This document shows, one piece after another, positions 43,630 to 52,200 of a stretch of 60,832 nt of DNA. Made by a program: the position numbers and the translations under genes. Under the pieces are notes generated by a model. It ran no database searches. It was given only the letters and a program-made list of their open reading frames with translations, and had not been told where the DNA came from. How positions within the stretch are numbered: position 1 is the first letter of the stretch; each line of letters opens with the position of its first letter. This stretch comes from Actinomycetes bacterium (GTDB lineage: Bacteria > Actinomycetota > Coriobacteriia > Coriobacteriales > Eggerthellaceae), in assembly GCA_023429565.1 (NCBI GenBank), contig JAEZDJ010000047.1, positions 1 to 60,832 on the forward strand, in the 5' to 3' direction.

Positions 43630-44162
43630 AGGAGCTTCTCAACATCGTGCTCGCCGGTTTCGGCGGCCAGGGTGTGCTCTTCGCCGGCAAGCTCATCGCC
43701 TACGCCGGCCTCATCGAGGGTCGCGAGGTCTCATGGCTCCCGTCATACGGGCCCGAAATGCGGGGAGGCACGGCTAACTGCAGCGTGTGCCTCTCCGATG
43801 AGCCTATCGGAAGCCCGCTCGTGTTCGAGCCTGACGTGCTTGTCGCAATGAATCAGCCCTCGCTCGACAAGTTCGAAACCTGTGTGTCCGAAGGGGGGCT
43901 GGTCGTGGCTGATTCCACGCTCATCCAGCGTGTTCCCGCCATCCCCGGCGTTCGCATGTATGCTCTTCCGGCGACCGAAATGGCGGAAGAGGCTGGGTTC
44001 AAGAAGCTTGCAAACATCATCATGGCAGGAAAGCTGTTTGCTGAAACGGGCTTTTGCGCCGAGGAAACGCTTTGGCAGGCAATGGAGAAATGTGTGCCGG
44101 CCAAGAAGGCTGACATGCTGGAAATGAACAAGAAGGCCTTGCGTCTCGGCATGGACGCTTAG
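43626..44162 (+). CDS. 2-oxoacid:ferredoxin oxidoreductase gamma subunit
   Basis: A 178-residue gamma subunit with the characteristic start NIVLAGFGGQGVLFAGKLIAYAG (GxGGQGV) and the SYGPEMRGGTANCSVCLSDEPIGSP segment. This domain contributes to CoA binding in the family. The ATGA overlap with beta shows translational coupling. The HTH-cupin gene follows after 9 bp, implying one transcript from 38898 or 41491 into the second module. Confidence 0.93.
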   Translation: MKELLNIVLAGFGGQGVLFAGKLIAYAGLIEGREVSWLPSYGPEMRGGTANCSVCLSDEPIGSPLVFEPDVLVAMNQPSLDKFETCVSEGGLVVADSTLIQRVPAIPGVRMYALPATEMAEEAGFKKLANIIMAGKLFAETGFCAEETLWQAMEKCVPAKKADMLEMNKKALRLGMDA

Positions 44163-44171
44163 GGGGTTCGC

Positions 44172-44723
44172 ATGGTAGCTGAATTGGCGGAGATAGGACT
44201 GCGCATCAAGGGACTGCGCGAGGCATGCGACGTTCCGCGCGAAGACATGGCAGCAGAGCTCGGCGTGTCTCTGGAGACCTATGTGAGATGGGAAGAGACA
44301 GGCGATGACGTCCCCATATCGGCCATCTACCATCTTGCGCACACGCTTGGCGTCGAGTTCACCGAGATCCTGACGGGCACGGCGGCCAAACTTGACACCT
44401 ATCAGGTGGTCAGAAAAGGCGAGGGCCGCGAGGTCGACCGATACCCTGGATATCATTTCGAGGATCTCGCCTGGCGCTATACCGGGAAAATCATGCAGCC
44501 GCTGCTGGTGGTTCTCGATCCGTCGGACGATCTCGCAAAGCTCGTGACGCATTCGGGGCAAGAATTCAATTTGGTTCTGGAAGGCTGCGTCATCGTGACG
44601 TGGAATGACAAGGAGTTTGAGTTGAACGCTGGCGACAGCATCTACTTCAATCCGCGCTATCCGCACGGACAACGCTGCGGAGGCGAGGTGCCGGCCAAAT
44701 TCGTCACCATCATAGCTGAATGA
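44172..44723 (+). CDS. XRE-family HTH regulator with C-terminal cupin domain (2)
   Basis: A 183-residue paralogue of the regulator at 38193-38777, with the same order of HTH (IKGLREACDVPREDMAAELGVS) and cupin (HSGQEFNLVLEGCVIVTWND, LNAGDSIYFNPRYPHGQ). It sits directly after the gamma subunit and before the second acyl-CoA synthetase. The repeated regulator-ligase pairing suggests that each senses its own acid or thioester. GGGGTTCGC is a weak ribosome site, so coupling from the gamma gene may help. Confidence 0.88.
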   Translation: MVAELAEIGLRIKGLREACDVPREDMAAELGVSLETYVRWEETGDDVPISAIYHLAHTLGVEFTEILTGTAAKLDTYQVVRKGEGREVDRYPGYHFEDLAWRYTGKIMQPLLVVLDPSDDLAKLVTHSGQEFNLVLEGCVIVTWNDKEFELNAGDSIYFNPRYPHGQRCGGEVPAKFVTIIAE

Positions 44724-44772
44724 GCCAGGGCCCCATGGCCCGTTGAAAGAATACGAGGAGAAGGCGTCACAC

Positions 44773-46446
44773 GTGAACTATATTCTGAAGAAGTACTGCC
44801 CGCGCATCGAGTTTGACTCTTATGAGGATTTTCGAGACAACTTTCGCATAGATGTTCCTGAAAGGTTCAACTTCGGTTTTGACGTTGTCGACGAGTGGGC
44901 CCGTGTCGAGCCGGAAAAACGGGCGCTTCTGTGGTGCGACGATCGAGGCAACGAACGTTCGTTTACGTTTTCCGCTCTGGCGAGCCTGTCGAATCAGGCT
45001 GCCAACGCGTTTCGAAAGCGGGGAATCGGCAAGGGTGACGTCGTCATGATGATCCTGCGCCGTCGCTGGGAGTACTGGGTGTGTGCCGTGGCCTTGTGCA
45101 AGCTGGGGGCAACCATCATTCCCGCATCCCTGCAACTCACGAAAAAAGATATCGTGTACCGTGCCAACAGCGCGCAGGTGAAAGCTCTCATCTGCGTGGA
45201 TGACGATTATGTGTGTGGACAGGCGGAGGAAGCTCTGCCCGATTCGCCCTCCATCGAACAGCGGATCATCGTTGCAGGGGAACGTGAGGGATGGACCTCC
45301 TTTGGCGACCTCGTCGAAGGCGAGTCCACGTCGTTTGACCGGCCGTCGGGCGAGCAGGGCGTGACGAGCGAAGACATCATGCTCATCTACTTCACCTCGG
45401 GGACGACGGGCATGGCAAAAGCCGTGTGTCATAACTTCGCGCATCCTTTGGGTCATATCCTCACGGCCAAATACTGGCAACAGGTCGAGGAGGACACCCT
45501 CCACCTTTCGGTCACTGACAGCGGTTGGGCCAAATTCGGTTGGGGAAAGATATATGGACAGTGGATAGCGGGCGCCACGGTGTTTGCCTACGACATGGAT
45601 GCGTTTGTCCCGACGCAGCTGCTCAAGAAGATTGAGGACTACCGCCTGACGACGTTCTGCGCTCCGCCCACCATGTATCGATTCATGTTGCAGGAAGATG
45701 TCTCGAGCTACGATCTCTCAAGCGTGCATACGTTCGCGACGGCAGGCGAGCCGCTGAACGCAGAGGTCACGCTTGCTTGGGAACGCCTGACGGGCAAGAA
45801 GATCCGCGAAGGTTTCGGACAGACGGAAGGCCCGGTGCTTCTGGCGACCTTTCCCTGGATTGAGCCACGTCCCGGTTCGATGGGAAAGCCGTCTCCGCTT
45901 CTCGACATCATGCTTCTGGATGATGACGGCGTGGAGGTTCCTGACGGCGAGGAGGGCGCCATCTGCGTCACCGGACTCAAGGAGTCGTATCCTCCGGGGC
46001 TGTTCGTTGGCTACTATGAGGACGAGGAGCGTACGGCCGAAGCGGTGGGTGGAGAGTACTACAACCTCCATGACATGGCGTGGCGTGATTCAGATGGATA
46101 TTGCTTCTTCGTGGGACGCAACGACGATGTCATCAAGTGCTCGGGGTATCGCATCGGTCCTTTCGAGGTGGAAAGTGCGCTCGTCGAACACGATGCAGTG
46201 ATCGAGTGTGCCGTCACGGCTGCGCCCGATCCCATTCGCGGCAAGGTCGTGAAGGCTACCGTCGTGCTTGCCAAGGGATGGGAGCCTTCGCAGCAGTTGA
46301 TCAAGGAACTGCAAGACCATGTGAAGAGGACGACTGCGCCCTACAAGTATCCTCGCATCGTCGAATTCGTGGACGAGCTTCCCAAGACCATCGGCGGCAA
46401 GATCAAGCGGAAGCTCATTCGCAACAACGACGGAATCGAAGACTGA
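44773..46446 (+). CDS. AMP-forming acyl-CoA synthetase (2)
   Basis: A 557-residue paralogue of the ligase at 38898. Motifs are YFTSGTTGMAKAV, REGFGQTEG, YYNLHDMAWRD in place of the usual HTGD, GRNDDVIKCSGYRIGPFEVE and the catalytic Lys in TIGGKIKRK. The N-terminal half is homologous throughout to copy 1 (FNFGFDVVDEWARVEP.. against FNFGYDVVDDIAENDP..). I chose GTG 44773 because GAGGAGAAGG lies upstream; a TTG at 44743 is an alternative. The altered A7 motif hints at different substrate or kinetics. Confidence 0.88.
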   Translation: MNYILKKYCPRIEFDSYEDFRDNFRIDVPERFNFGFDVVDEWARVEPEKRALLWCDDRGNERSFTFSALASLSNQAANAFRKRGIGKGDVVMMILRRRWEYWVCAVALCKLGATIIPASLQLTKKDIVYRANSAQVKALICVDDDYVCGQAEEALPDSPSIEQRIIVAGEREGWTSFGDLVEGESTSFDRPSGEQGVTSEDIMLIYFTSGTTGMAKAVCHNFAHPLGHILTAKYWQQVEEDTLHLSVTDSGWAKFGWGKIYGQWIAGATVFAYDMDAFVPTQLLKKIEDYRLTTFCAPPTMYRFMLQEDVSSYDLSSVHTFATAGEPLNAEVTLAWERLTGKKIREGFGQTEGPVLLATFPWIEPRPGSMGKPSPLLDIMLLDDDGVEVPDGEEGAICVTGLKESYPPGLFVGYYEDEERTAEAVGGEYYNLHDMAWRDSDGYCFFVGRNDDVIKCSGYRIGPFEVESALVEHDAVIECAVTAAPDPIRGKVVKATVVLAKGWEPSQQLIKELQDHVKRTTAPYKYPRIVEFVDELPKTIGGKIKRKLIRNNDGIED

Positions 46447-46651
46447 CGGAGCTTCTGCGAAGATTGTTTCCGGGAGCGAGGCCGGCTGCGTCTCTGCGCA
46501 CGCATCCCCTTGTCAGCCGTTTGTGAGCACGTGCCCAACGATCACGCAACGATTCGTTGGGTTGAAGGGGTGAAGCGGTATCGTGCTCGTATCAATCAAA
46601 CCTGATGCGCGGCCCGCCGCTGCCGGCCGCGCTCGCGACAGGAGGTACGGC

Positions 46652-47512
46652 ATGGCTGACCTGCAAAGCGCACAAGACGCTATCACTTTGAGAAATGGCT
46701 ATGAGATTCCGTGCATAGGTTTTGGAACGTGGAAGATGCCTGAGGATGAGAAGGGGTCCGAGTCCGTGCATCAGGCCCTTGCGGACGGCTATCGCCACAT
46801 CGACACCGCAGCAGCGTATGGCAATGAGAAGACGGTTGGGGAGGCGCTGGCGAAATCTGACGTTCCCCGCGAGGACGTGTTCGTGACCACGAAAGTGTGG
46901 AACACCGACCGTGGATACGACAAGACCCTCGCCGCTTTCGAATCGTCTCGAAAAAAGCTCGGTCTCGACTATCTTGACCTCTATCTGATCCACTGGCCGG
47001 CTTCGCCCCACGCCCATCCTGATTGGAAGCGCACCAATGCAGAGACGTGGCGCGCACTCGAGACGCTTTATGTCCAGGGGCTCGTCCGGTCCATTGGGGT
47101 AAGCAATTTCAAGCCGAGCCATCTCGAGGCGCTCATGGACGAAGCAAGCATCCTTCCCATGGTGAACCAGATAGAGCTTCATCCGGGCTGCAATCAGCTG
47201 GAAACCCGCGACTTCTGTGATCGAAACGACATCGTCATGGAAGCGTGGTCTCCCCTCGGCGCGGGACGCGTGCTGGAAAACAGGCAGTTGATTGAAATTG
47301 CTGCCGTGTATGGATGCACCGTGGCTCAGCTGTGTGTCCGTTGGTGCTTGCAGCGGCGGGCCATACCCTTGCCGAAATCGACAAACGCTGGACGCATCGC
47401 CGAGAATTCACGTGTGTTCTGGTTTCATATCTCCGACGAAGATTTGGCGCGCATCGATGCCCTCGATCCCCTTGGGCAAAGCGATCTTGATCCTGACACC
47501 ATTGATTTTTGA
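46652..47512 (+). CDS. Aldo/keto reductase (AKR5/2,5-diketo-D-gluconate reductase type)
   Basis: A 286-residue (alpha/beta)8 NADPH-dependent reductase. The catalytic tetrad is visible: Asp in HIDTAAAYGNE, Tyr in the same segment, Lys in VTTKVWN and His in LIHWPAS. The C-terminal PLPKSTNAGRIAEN binds NADPH phosphate. AGGAGG lies 6 bp before the ATG at 46652. It has its own gap on both sides and is probably a single-gene unit reducing small carbonyls. Confidence 0.92.
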   Translation: MADLQSAQDAITLRNGYEIPCIGFGTWKMPEDEKGSESVHQALADGYRHIDTAAAYGNEKTVGEALAKSDVPREDVFVTTKVWNTDRGYDKTLAAFESSRKKLGLDYLDLYLIHWPASPHAHPDWKRTNAETWRALETLYVQGLVRSIGVSNFKPSHLEALMDEASILPMVNQIELHPGCNQLETRDFCDRNDIVMEAWSPLGAGRVLENRQLIEIAAVYGCTVAQLCVRWCLQRRAIPLPKSTNAGRIAENSRVFWFHISDEDLARIDALDPLGQSDLDPDTIDF

Positions 47513-47702
47513 GAAGGCCTTCACGGATCGTGGCTGTTGCCGAGGCTTCTTCGCGCTGGCGAGGGAGCCTCGGGCCTTTGAGGAGCGCATCCGGGGGTCC
47601 GCCGCAGACGACGCGGGGTAAGGTGTTCAGGCCAGCGTCGACCCAGTCGTTGCTTTTGGCGGCGAAGCGGGCGGTCCACACCTGCTGTGGTAGCATGGTC
47701 TC

Positions 47703-48569
47703 ATGCGTGCGGAGCGCCGACTGACGGGAGTCCCCTTGCTGCCCTACGTGAAGAACTATCTCATCAAGACCTACGTCCTCAGCCCCTTGCCTGCCCTCGT
47801 CTTCGTTGTTGTGGCCACGTTGGCGACGGGAAGGCCGGTGCTCTTCGAGCCGTGGGGGATGCTGACCGCCGTCGCCCTGGTGATGCTTGGCACGTTTTTC
47901 ATCGGGAAATGGATGGCTGATGCGGCCATCGACGAGGCGACGGGGCTGGTGAATCTGTTTTCGAACGGATGCGATCCTCAGGCATTCGTCGATGGAGGAA
48001 GCGCGATCGCTTCGCGCATGAGACCTCCCTTTGACGAGGGGGCCTCATGGTACGCCTCTTACTATTGTCTGGCCCTCTTGGATGTCGGGCGTGCTCGCGA
48101 GGCTGCAAAGCTGGCTGACGACCTGCGCATCAGCGTGGACAAGGCGCGCAAGCCGGCGACGCGCGCCGCCATCTGCCTTCACCTGGAGCCGCCCGTGCGC
48201 CGACTGCTCGGCGCCGAGTCTGCGCTGAAGGCGCTTGATCAGGCAGAGGATGATCTCAATGCGGCGAACGTCCCCGACGGGAGCGATCAACGACGATATA
48301 TCTCAGGGGAGCGCAATATCCTGTTGGCACAGCGCGACGGCGATGACGAGAAGTTGGCCGGCCTGCTCTCCCGCGTTCGCCAAGCAAGCGCGGGAGAGCG
48401 TCGTGCCCGCGTCGAGGCTGCATGGGAGGAGGCGGAGGCGGAGCGTCGCTTGGACCATGTCGATCGCGAGCGGTCGTGCCTTCGCTTCGTCGTGGAGCGA
48501 GGAAATCTGCTCTCATGCGTCCGCAAGGCGCGTGTGCGCTTGAACGAGCTGGAGGACATCTCCGGCTGA
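47703..48569 (+). CDS. Hypothetical membrane protein with a helical repeat-like cytosolic domain
   Basis: A 288-residue protein I do not recognise. Two hydrophobic helices (about 27-45 and 55-72) are followed by an all-helical, Ala/Arg/Glu-rich region (about 80-280). Segments such as YYCLALLDVGRAREAAKLADDL and ESALKALDQAEDDL look like TPR-type helices. It has no signal-peptidase site. The ATG at 47703 lacks a good ribosome site; TTG 47736 in frame has GGGAG 5 bases upstream and would remove 11 residues. It is followed by the Memo-AMMECR1 gene after 220 bp. Confidence 0.7.
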   Translation: MRAERRLTGVPLLPYVKNYLIKTYVLSPLPALVFVVVATLATGRPVLFEPWGMLTAVALVMLGTFFIGKWMADAAIDEATGLVNLFSNGCDPQAFVDGGSAIASRMRPPFDEGASWYASYYCLALLDVGRAREAAKLADDLRISVDKARKPATRAAICLHLEPPVRRLLGAESALKALDQAEDDLNAANVPDGSDQRRYISGERNILLAQRDGDDEKLAGLLSRVRQASAGERRARVEAAWEEAEAERRLDHVDRERSCLRFVVERGNLLSCVRKARVRLNELEDISG

Positions 48570-48791
48570 ACCTGGCATCTTGCCAGATTCAGCAAACGGA
48601 CGGGCACGCCGTCCTTCCCGACGGGGACTACCCTCGGGGGAGGGCACCTGCTTCCCTGGCGATGTGGGTCGAAGCTCTTGCGGGCGTATCGTTACCTGTG
48701 CCTCATTCAGGGCGGTGTACAATGACGCGAAGAGCTCCTGCGCACATCACCGAGGCGCACGGGCTGAACGGGTTGTGAAAAGGAGTCTTTC

Positions 48792-50204
48792 ATGGGAATC
48801 GTCGCCGCCTACGTCGTGCCCCATCCTCCGCTCATCGTTCCCGAGGTCGGACGTGGGGAAGAGCGCGCCATCCAAAGCACCGTGGATGCGTATGAAGAGG
48901 TGTCCCGCCGCATAGCCAGCGCAGCACCCGACACCATCGTCGTCATCTCCCCTCATGCGCCTCTGTACCGGGATTGCTTTCATGTTTCGACCGGCGATGC
49001 CGCACACGGGAGCATGGGTGACTTCGGAGCATGGGATGTCTCCCTGAACGTGTCTTATGACCAGCGGTTCGTCTCGGCCCTTGCGGCCTGCATGCGCGCA
49101 CGGGGCATACCGCTGTGCGGCAGCGGGACGCGAGACGGCGAACTCGACCATGCCACGTTCGTTCCCCTGTATTTCGTGAATTCCGCCTACGACGACTATC
49201 GGCTCGTTCGGGTCGGGCTTTCGGGGCTTTCTTCCGAGGAGCATCTCCGTACCGGGCGGTGCGTCGCCGAGGCTGCGGCAGACCTTGGCCGGAAAACCGT
49301 GCTCATTGCCAGCGGAGACCTCTCCCACAGGCTTGAGGAGGATGGCCCCTACGGATTCGCTCCCGAAGGGCCGGAGTTTGACCGCAACGTGATCCAGATG
49401 CTCGAATCGGGCAACCTGATCGACCTGTTTTCCTTTGACGACGCCTTCCTTGACCATGCCGCCGAATGCGGCCTCCGCTCGTTCCAAGTTATGGCAGGCG
49501 CCTTGGAGGACGAGCCTTTCTCGCACGAGCTCCTCAGCTACGAGGGACCCTTCGGCGTCGGGTATGCCGTTGCCGCCTTCGAGAGGGAGGGAGATGCCTC
49601 GTCCGAACGTATGGCTTCCCGTTCTGCATCCAGCGGGCGGGGGCAAGAGGAAGCAGGGGGAGCCATTTCTCCCGATCCGCTCCTCGAGCTTGCCCATGAC
49701 GCTGTCGAGGGGTTTGTGCGCACCGGCCAGCGTATCGCGCTGCCCGCAGAACTTCCCGTGGAGCTTGCCCGGGGGAGGGCCGGCGTGTTCGTGACAATCC
49801 ATGCTCCTGGCGGCCTGCGTGGCTGCATTGGAACCATTGAACCGGTGACGGGCAGCATAGCTGAAGAGGCCATTCGCAATGGCATCGCCGCAGCAAGCGA
49901 GGATCCTCGCTTCCCACCTGTCGAAGCTGACGAGTTGGGGAACCTCACGTATTCCGTTGACGTGCTGTTCCCGCCGGAGCCTGTCGGATCGCTCGATGAG
50001 CTCGATCCGACGCGATATGGCGTCATCGTGACCAAGGGCCATTGTCGCGGCCTCCTCCTTCCGAATCTCGAAGGGGTCGAGACCGCTGCGGAACAGGTTG
50101 CCATCGCAAAGCGCAAGGCTGGCCTCGACGTCTCTGACGACGGTTGCCGGCTTGAGCGGTTTGAGGTCGTCCGTCATGAGCCGAGCGATGCGCGCCGTGT
50201 CTGA
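48792..50204 (+). CDS. AmmeMemoRadiSam proteins B and A fused (Memo-like + AMMECR1)
   Basis: A 470-residue fusion. Residues about 1-262 form a Memo/class III extradiol dioxygenase-like domain (HPPLIVPEVGRGEE, ISPHAPLYRD, ASGDLSHRLEEDGPYG). A Ser/Gly-rich linker spans about 265-290. Residues about 290-470 form AMMECR1 (GVFVTIHAPGGLRGCIGTIEP, TYSVDVLFPPEPV, GLLLPNLEGVET). In other bacteria these are separate genes beside the radical SAM partner, and the three make up the AmmeMemoRadiSam set, whose reaction is not established. AAAAGGAGT precedes the ATG. The next gene overlaps its end by 29 bp. Confidence 0.93.
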   Translation: MGIVAAYVVPHPPLIVPEVGRGEERAIQSTVDAYEEVSRRIASAAPDTIVVISPHAPLYRDCFHVSTGDAAHGSMGDFGAWDVSLNVSYDQRFVSALAACMRARGIPLCGSGTRDGELDHATFVPLYFVNSAYDDYRLVRVGLSGLSSEEHLRTGRCVAEAAADLGRKTVLIASGDLSHRLEEDGPYGFAPEGPEFDRNVIQMLESGNLIDLFSFDDAFLDHAAECGLRSFQVMAGALEDEPFSHELLSYEGPFGVGYAVAAFEREGDASSERMASRSASSGRGQEEAGGAISPDPLLELAHDAVEGFVRTGQRIALPAELPVELARGRAGVFVTIHAPGGLRGCIGTIEPVTGSIAEEAIRNGIAAASEDPRFPPVEADELGNLTYSVDVLFPPEPVGSLDELDPTRYGVIVTKGHCRGLLLPNLEGVETAAEQVAIAKRKAGLDVSDDGCRLERFEVVRHEPSDARRV

Positions 50205-51039
50205 TTGCGGCAAGGCGGTTTGTCGAATTTGCCCTCATGCCTGCGCCCTTTCCGAGGGACGCCGCGGTGTCTGCCGCGCTCGTGTCGCGCGTAACGGCGT
50301 GGTTGTCGACGAGAACTATGGACGCATCACGTCGTTGGCCCTCGATCCCATGGAGAAGAAGCCTCTCGCTCGTTTTCTTCCCGGAACCTCGGTCCTGTCC
50401 GTTGGCTCATACGGTTGCAACCTGCGCTGCCCGTTTTGCCAGAATGCGTCTATCGCCTGCGCAGGAGCAGAAGACGTGGCCTGGCGAACGATGAAGCCTG
50501 CCGATCTCGTCGACAGGACGATGCGGATGCGGGACCAGGGCGCTGTCGGCATCGCCTATACCTACAACGAGCCCTTTGTCGGCTTCGAATTCGTTCGGGA
50601 CACCGCGCTGCTGGCCCGTGAAGGCGATCTCCTGAATGTCGTGGTGAGCAACGGCATGGTCAATCAGGAACCCCTTGCCCAGGTCCTGCCCCTCATCGAT
50701 GCGGCAAACATCGACCTCAAAGGCTTTTCTCAGGAGGTGTACGACGTCTTGGGCGGTGACCTCGCGACCGTCAAAAGCTCCATCGAAGCCATCGCTTCGT
50801 GCTCGAGCTGCCATCTTGAGGTGACGACGCTCGTGGTTCTCGGATTGAACGACGATGCGGAGCAGATTGCCGCTTCTGCGCGGTGGCTCGCCTCGCTCGA
50901 CCCGTTCATTCCCTTCCATCTCACGCGGTTCTATCCCTGTCACCGCATGGCCGACTGCCCTCCGACGTCAACGCAGGCTCTGCATCGCCTCGCTTCCATT
51001 GCCAGCCGCCATCTGGAAGATGTTCTCGTGGGTTCATGA
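50176..51039 (+). CDS. AmmeMemoRadiSam system radical SAM enzyme
   Basis: A 287-residue radical SAM protein with CNLRCPFC (about 81-88) for the [4Fe-4S] cluster. A preceding Cys-rich N-terminus, CRICPHACALSEGRRGVC, matches the AmmeMemoRadiSam radical SAM subfamily, related to PFL-activase-like proteins. ATG 50176 overlaps the Memo-AMMECR1 gene by 29 bp; a second ATG four codons later is possible. Coupling to a Memo-AMMECR1 fusion supports one functional unit. Product chemistry is unknown. Confidence 0.93.
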   Translation: MSRAMRAVSDCGKAVCRICPHACALSEGRRGVCRARVARNGVVVDENYGRITSLALDPMEKKPLARFLPGTSVLSVGSYGCNLRCPFCQNASIACAGAEDVAWRTMKPADLVDRTMRMRDQGAVGIAYTYNEPFVGFEFVRDTALLAREGDLLNVVVSNGMVNQEPLAQVLPLIDAANIDLKGFSQEVYDVLGGDLATVKSSIEAIASCSSCHLEVTTLVVLGLNDDAEQIAASARWLASLDPFIPFHLTRFYPCHRMADCPPTSTQALHRLASIASRHLEDVLVGS

Positions 51040-51373
51040 ACGCACGAGGCAAAGCGGACGGGATGGGGAAAGGCTTGCAGGGGAGTCGGAACGGGTTTAG
51101 GCTCACGGATTGCGCCTTGATGCCGCGAGCCGTCAAAATGGCAAGATCTTCCGCTCGAAAAAATGGGCTCCGCATCGCCGAACTGGCGCTTCTCTTGATT
51201 CATCGTGCCTGAGACGAGGCGTCCCTGCCATTTTGACGGCTCGTGGCATCGTTGGACGTTGCAGCGTTTTCGGGCATTCGCAATGGCCTTGCAGCACCGG
51301 CGCAACCCCATAGATCGCGGCTTGCCCTTCCGTGGCCTTTCGCACAGTTTTTCTTCAATCTTTGAAAAGGGGG
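51040..51373. other. Intergenic region between the radical SAM gene and the pyr leader
   Basis: It contains the 25-bp imperfect inverted repeat at 51119-51250 and otherwise no recognised gene. Frames crossing it on both strands translate into low-complexity sequence without ribosome sites. Confidence 0.55.
51119..51250. repeat. Long inverted repeat (25-bp arms, 82-bp centre)
   Basis: The arms 51119-51143 and 51226-51250 are reverse complements with one mismatch. The shared core is GAGCCGTCAAAATGGCA. The enclosed sequence has no open frame with a ribosome site. The size and terminal-repeat layout would suit a MITE-like element or a structured RNA. It lies outside the pyr leader. No target-site duplication was obvious. 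Confidence 0.7.
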
Positions 51374-51516
51374 TTATCAAACGTCGGCAAAGCGCCTATA
51401 CTGCCGCCAGTCCTTTAAAAGCGGTACAGAGAGACCGACAAGGTAACACCCTCAAGCGTCCATCCGAAAAAGGGCGCAAGCGAGTCGAAGCCTTTGTCTG
51501 TCGCGGAGGCTTTTTT
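51374..51516 (+). promoter_or_regulatory. pyr operon promoter and PyrR-dependent attenuator leader
   Basis: TTATCA (51374-51379) and TATACT (51397-51402) are 17 bp apart. The leader has a PyrR-binding hairpin: CCTT (51412-51415) with AAGG (51440-51443), an internal bulge, CGGT with ACCG and the loop ACAGAGAG (51426-51433), matching the CAGAGAG-type PyrR recognition loop. Downstream, AAGCCT (51488-51493) pairs with AGGCTT (51507-51512) before a T6 run, forming the terminator. UMP-PyrR binding should favour termination. Confidence 0.85.
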
Positions 51517-51609
51517 CATGCCCCGTGGCCGACATTGCCTCCCGGGATAAGGGATTGACGGGGGAAGGCGCCGGTCGAGTCTGTACGCACTCAGATGAAA
51601 GGAGTGTGT

Positions 51610-52197
51610 ATGAGCGACGCAAGCCGTGTGAAATCGGTCTGCATGGGCGCGGATGAGATCGAGCGGTCCTTGACGCGCATCGCGCATCAGATCCTCGAGA
51701 CCAACCGAGGCGCCGACAACCTTGCGGTCGTCGGCATCGTCACTCGGGGCGACCTGCTCGCCAAGAGGCTCGCAGAAAAGATCGAGAAGATCGAGGGAAC
51801 GAAGGTGCCGCTCGGGAAGCTGGACATCAGCTTCTATCGCGACGACTTCGCAACGCATCTCTCCCCGGAAGTCCATTCCACCGACATCTTCTTTAACCTT
51901 GATGGCAAGACCGTCGTGCTTGTCGACGATGTCCTCTATACCGGTCGCACCATACGAGCAGCGCTCGATGCGCTCATGGATATCGGCCGCCCCGCTGCGG
52001 TCCAGCTTGCCGTCCTGGTTGACCGGGGGCATCGCGAACTGCCGATTCGCGCTGATTATGTGGGGAAGAACGTGCCCTCCTCTTCGGACGAGAACGTGCG
52101 GCTGTTCCTCGAAGAGGTCGACGGAAAGTCCGAGGTCGAAATCCTGTCCATCGAGCCGGGCAGGCGCCCGGGTTCAGCACCGCTGGGAGGCGAATAG
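51610..52197 (+). CDS. pyrR: PyrR bifunctional regulator/uracil phosphoribosyltransferase
   Basis: A 195-residue type I phosphoribosyltransferase that binds the leader hairpin and has UPRTase activity in the family. The PRPP motif is VVLVDDVLYTGRTIRAALD (about 98-116). The flexible-loop GKLDISFYRDDF and the end segment VDGKSEVEILS agree with PyrR. It is first of the operon, directly after the attenuator; ATG 51610 follows AAAGGAG. It is followed 3 bp later by pyrB. Confidence 0.96.
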   Translation: MSDASRVKSVCMGADEIERSLTRIAHQILETNRGADNLAVVGIVTRGDLLAKRLAEKIEKIEGTKVPLGKLDISFYRDDFATHLSPEVHSTDIFFNLDGKTVVLVDDVLYTGRTIRAALDALMDIGRPAAVQLAVLVDRGHRELPIRADYVGKNVPSSSDENVRLFLEEVDGKSEVEILSIEPGRRPGSAPLGGE

Positions 52198-52200
52198 GAC

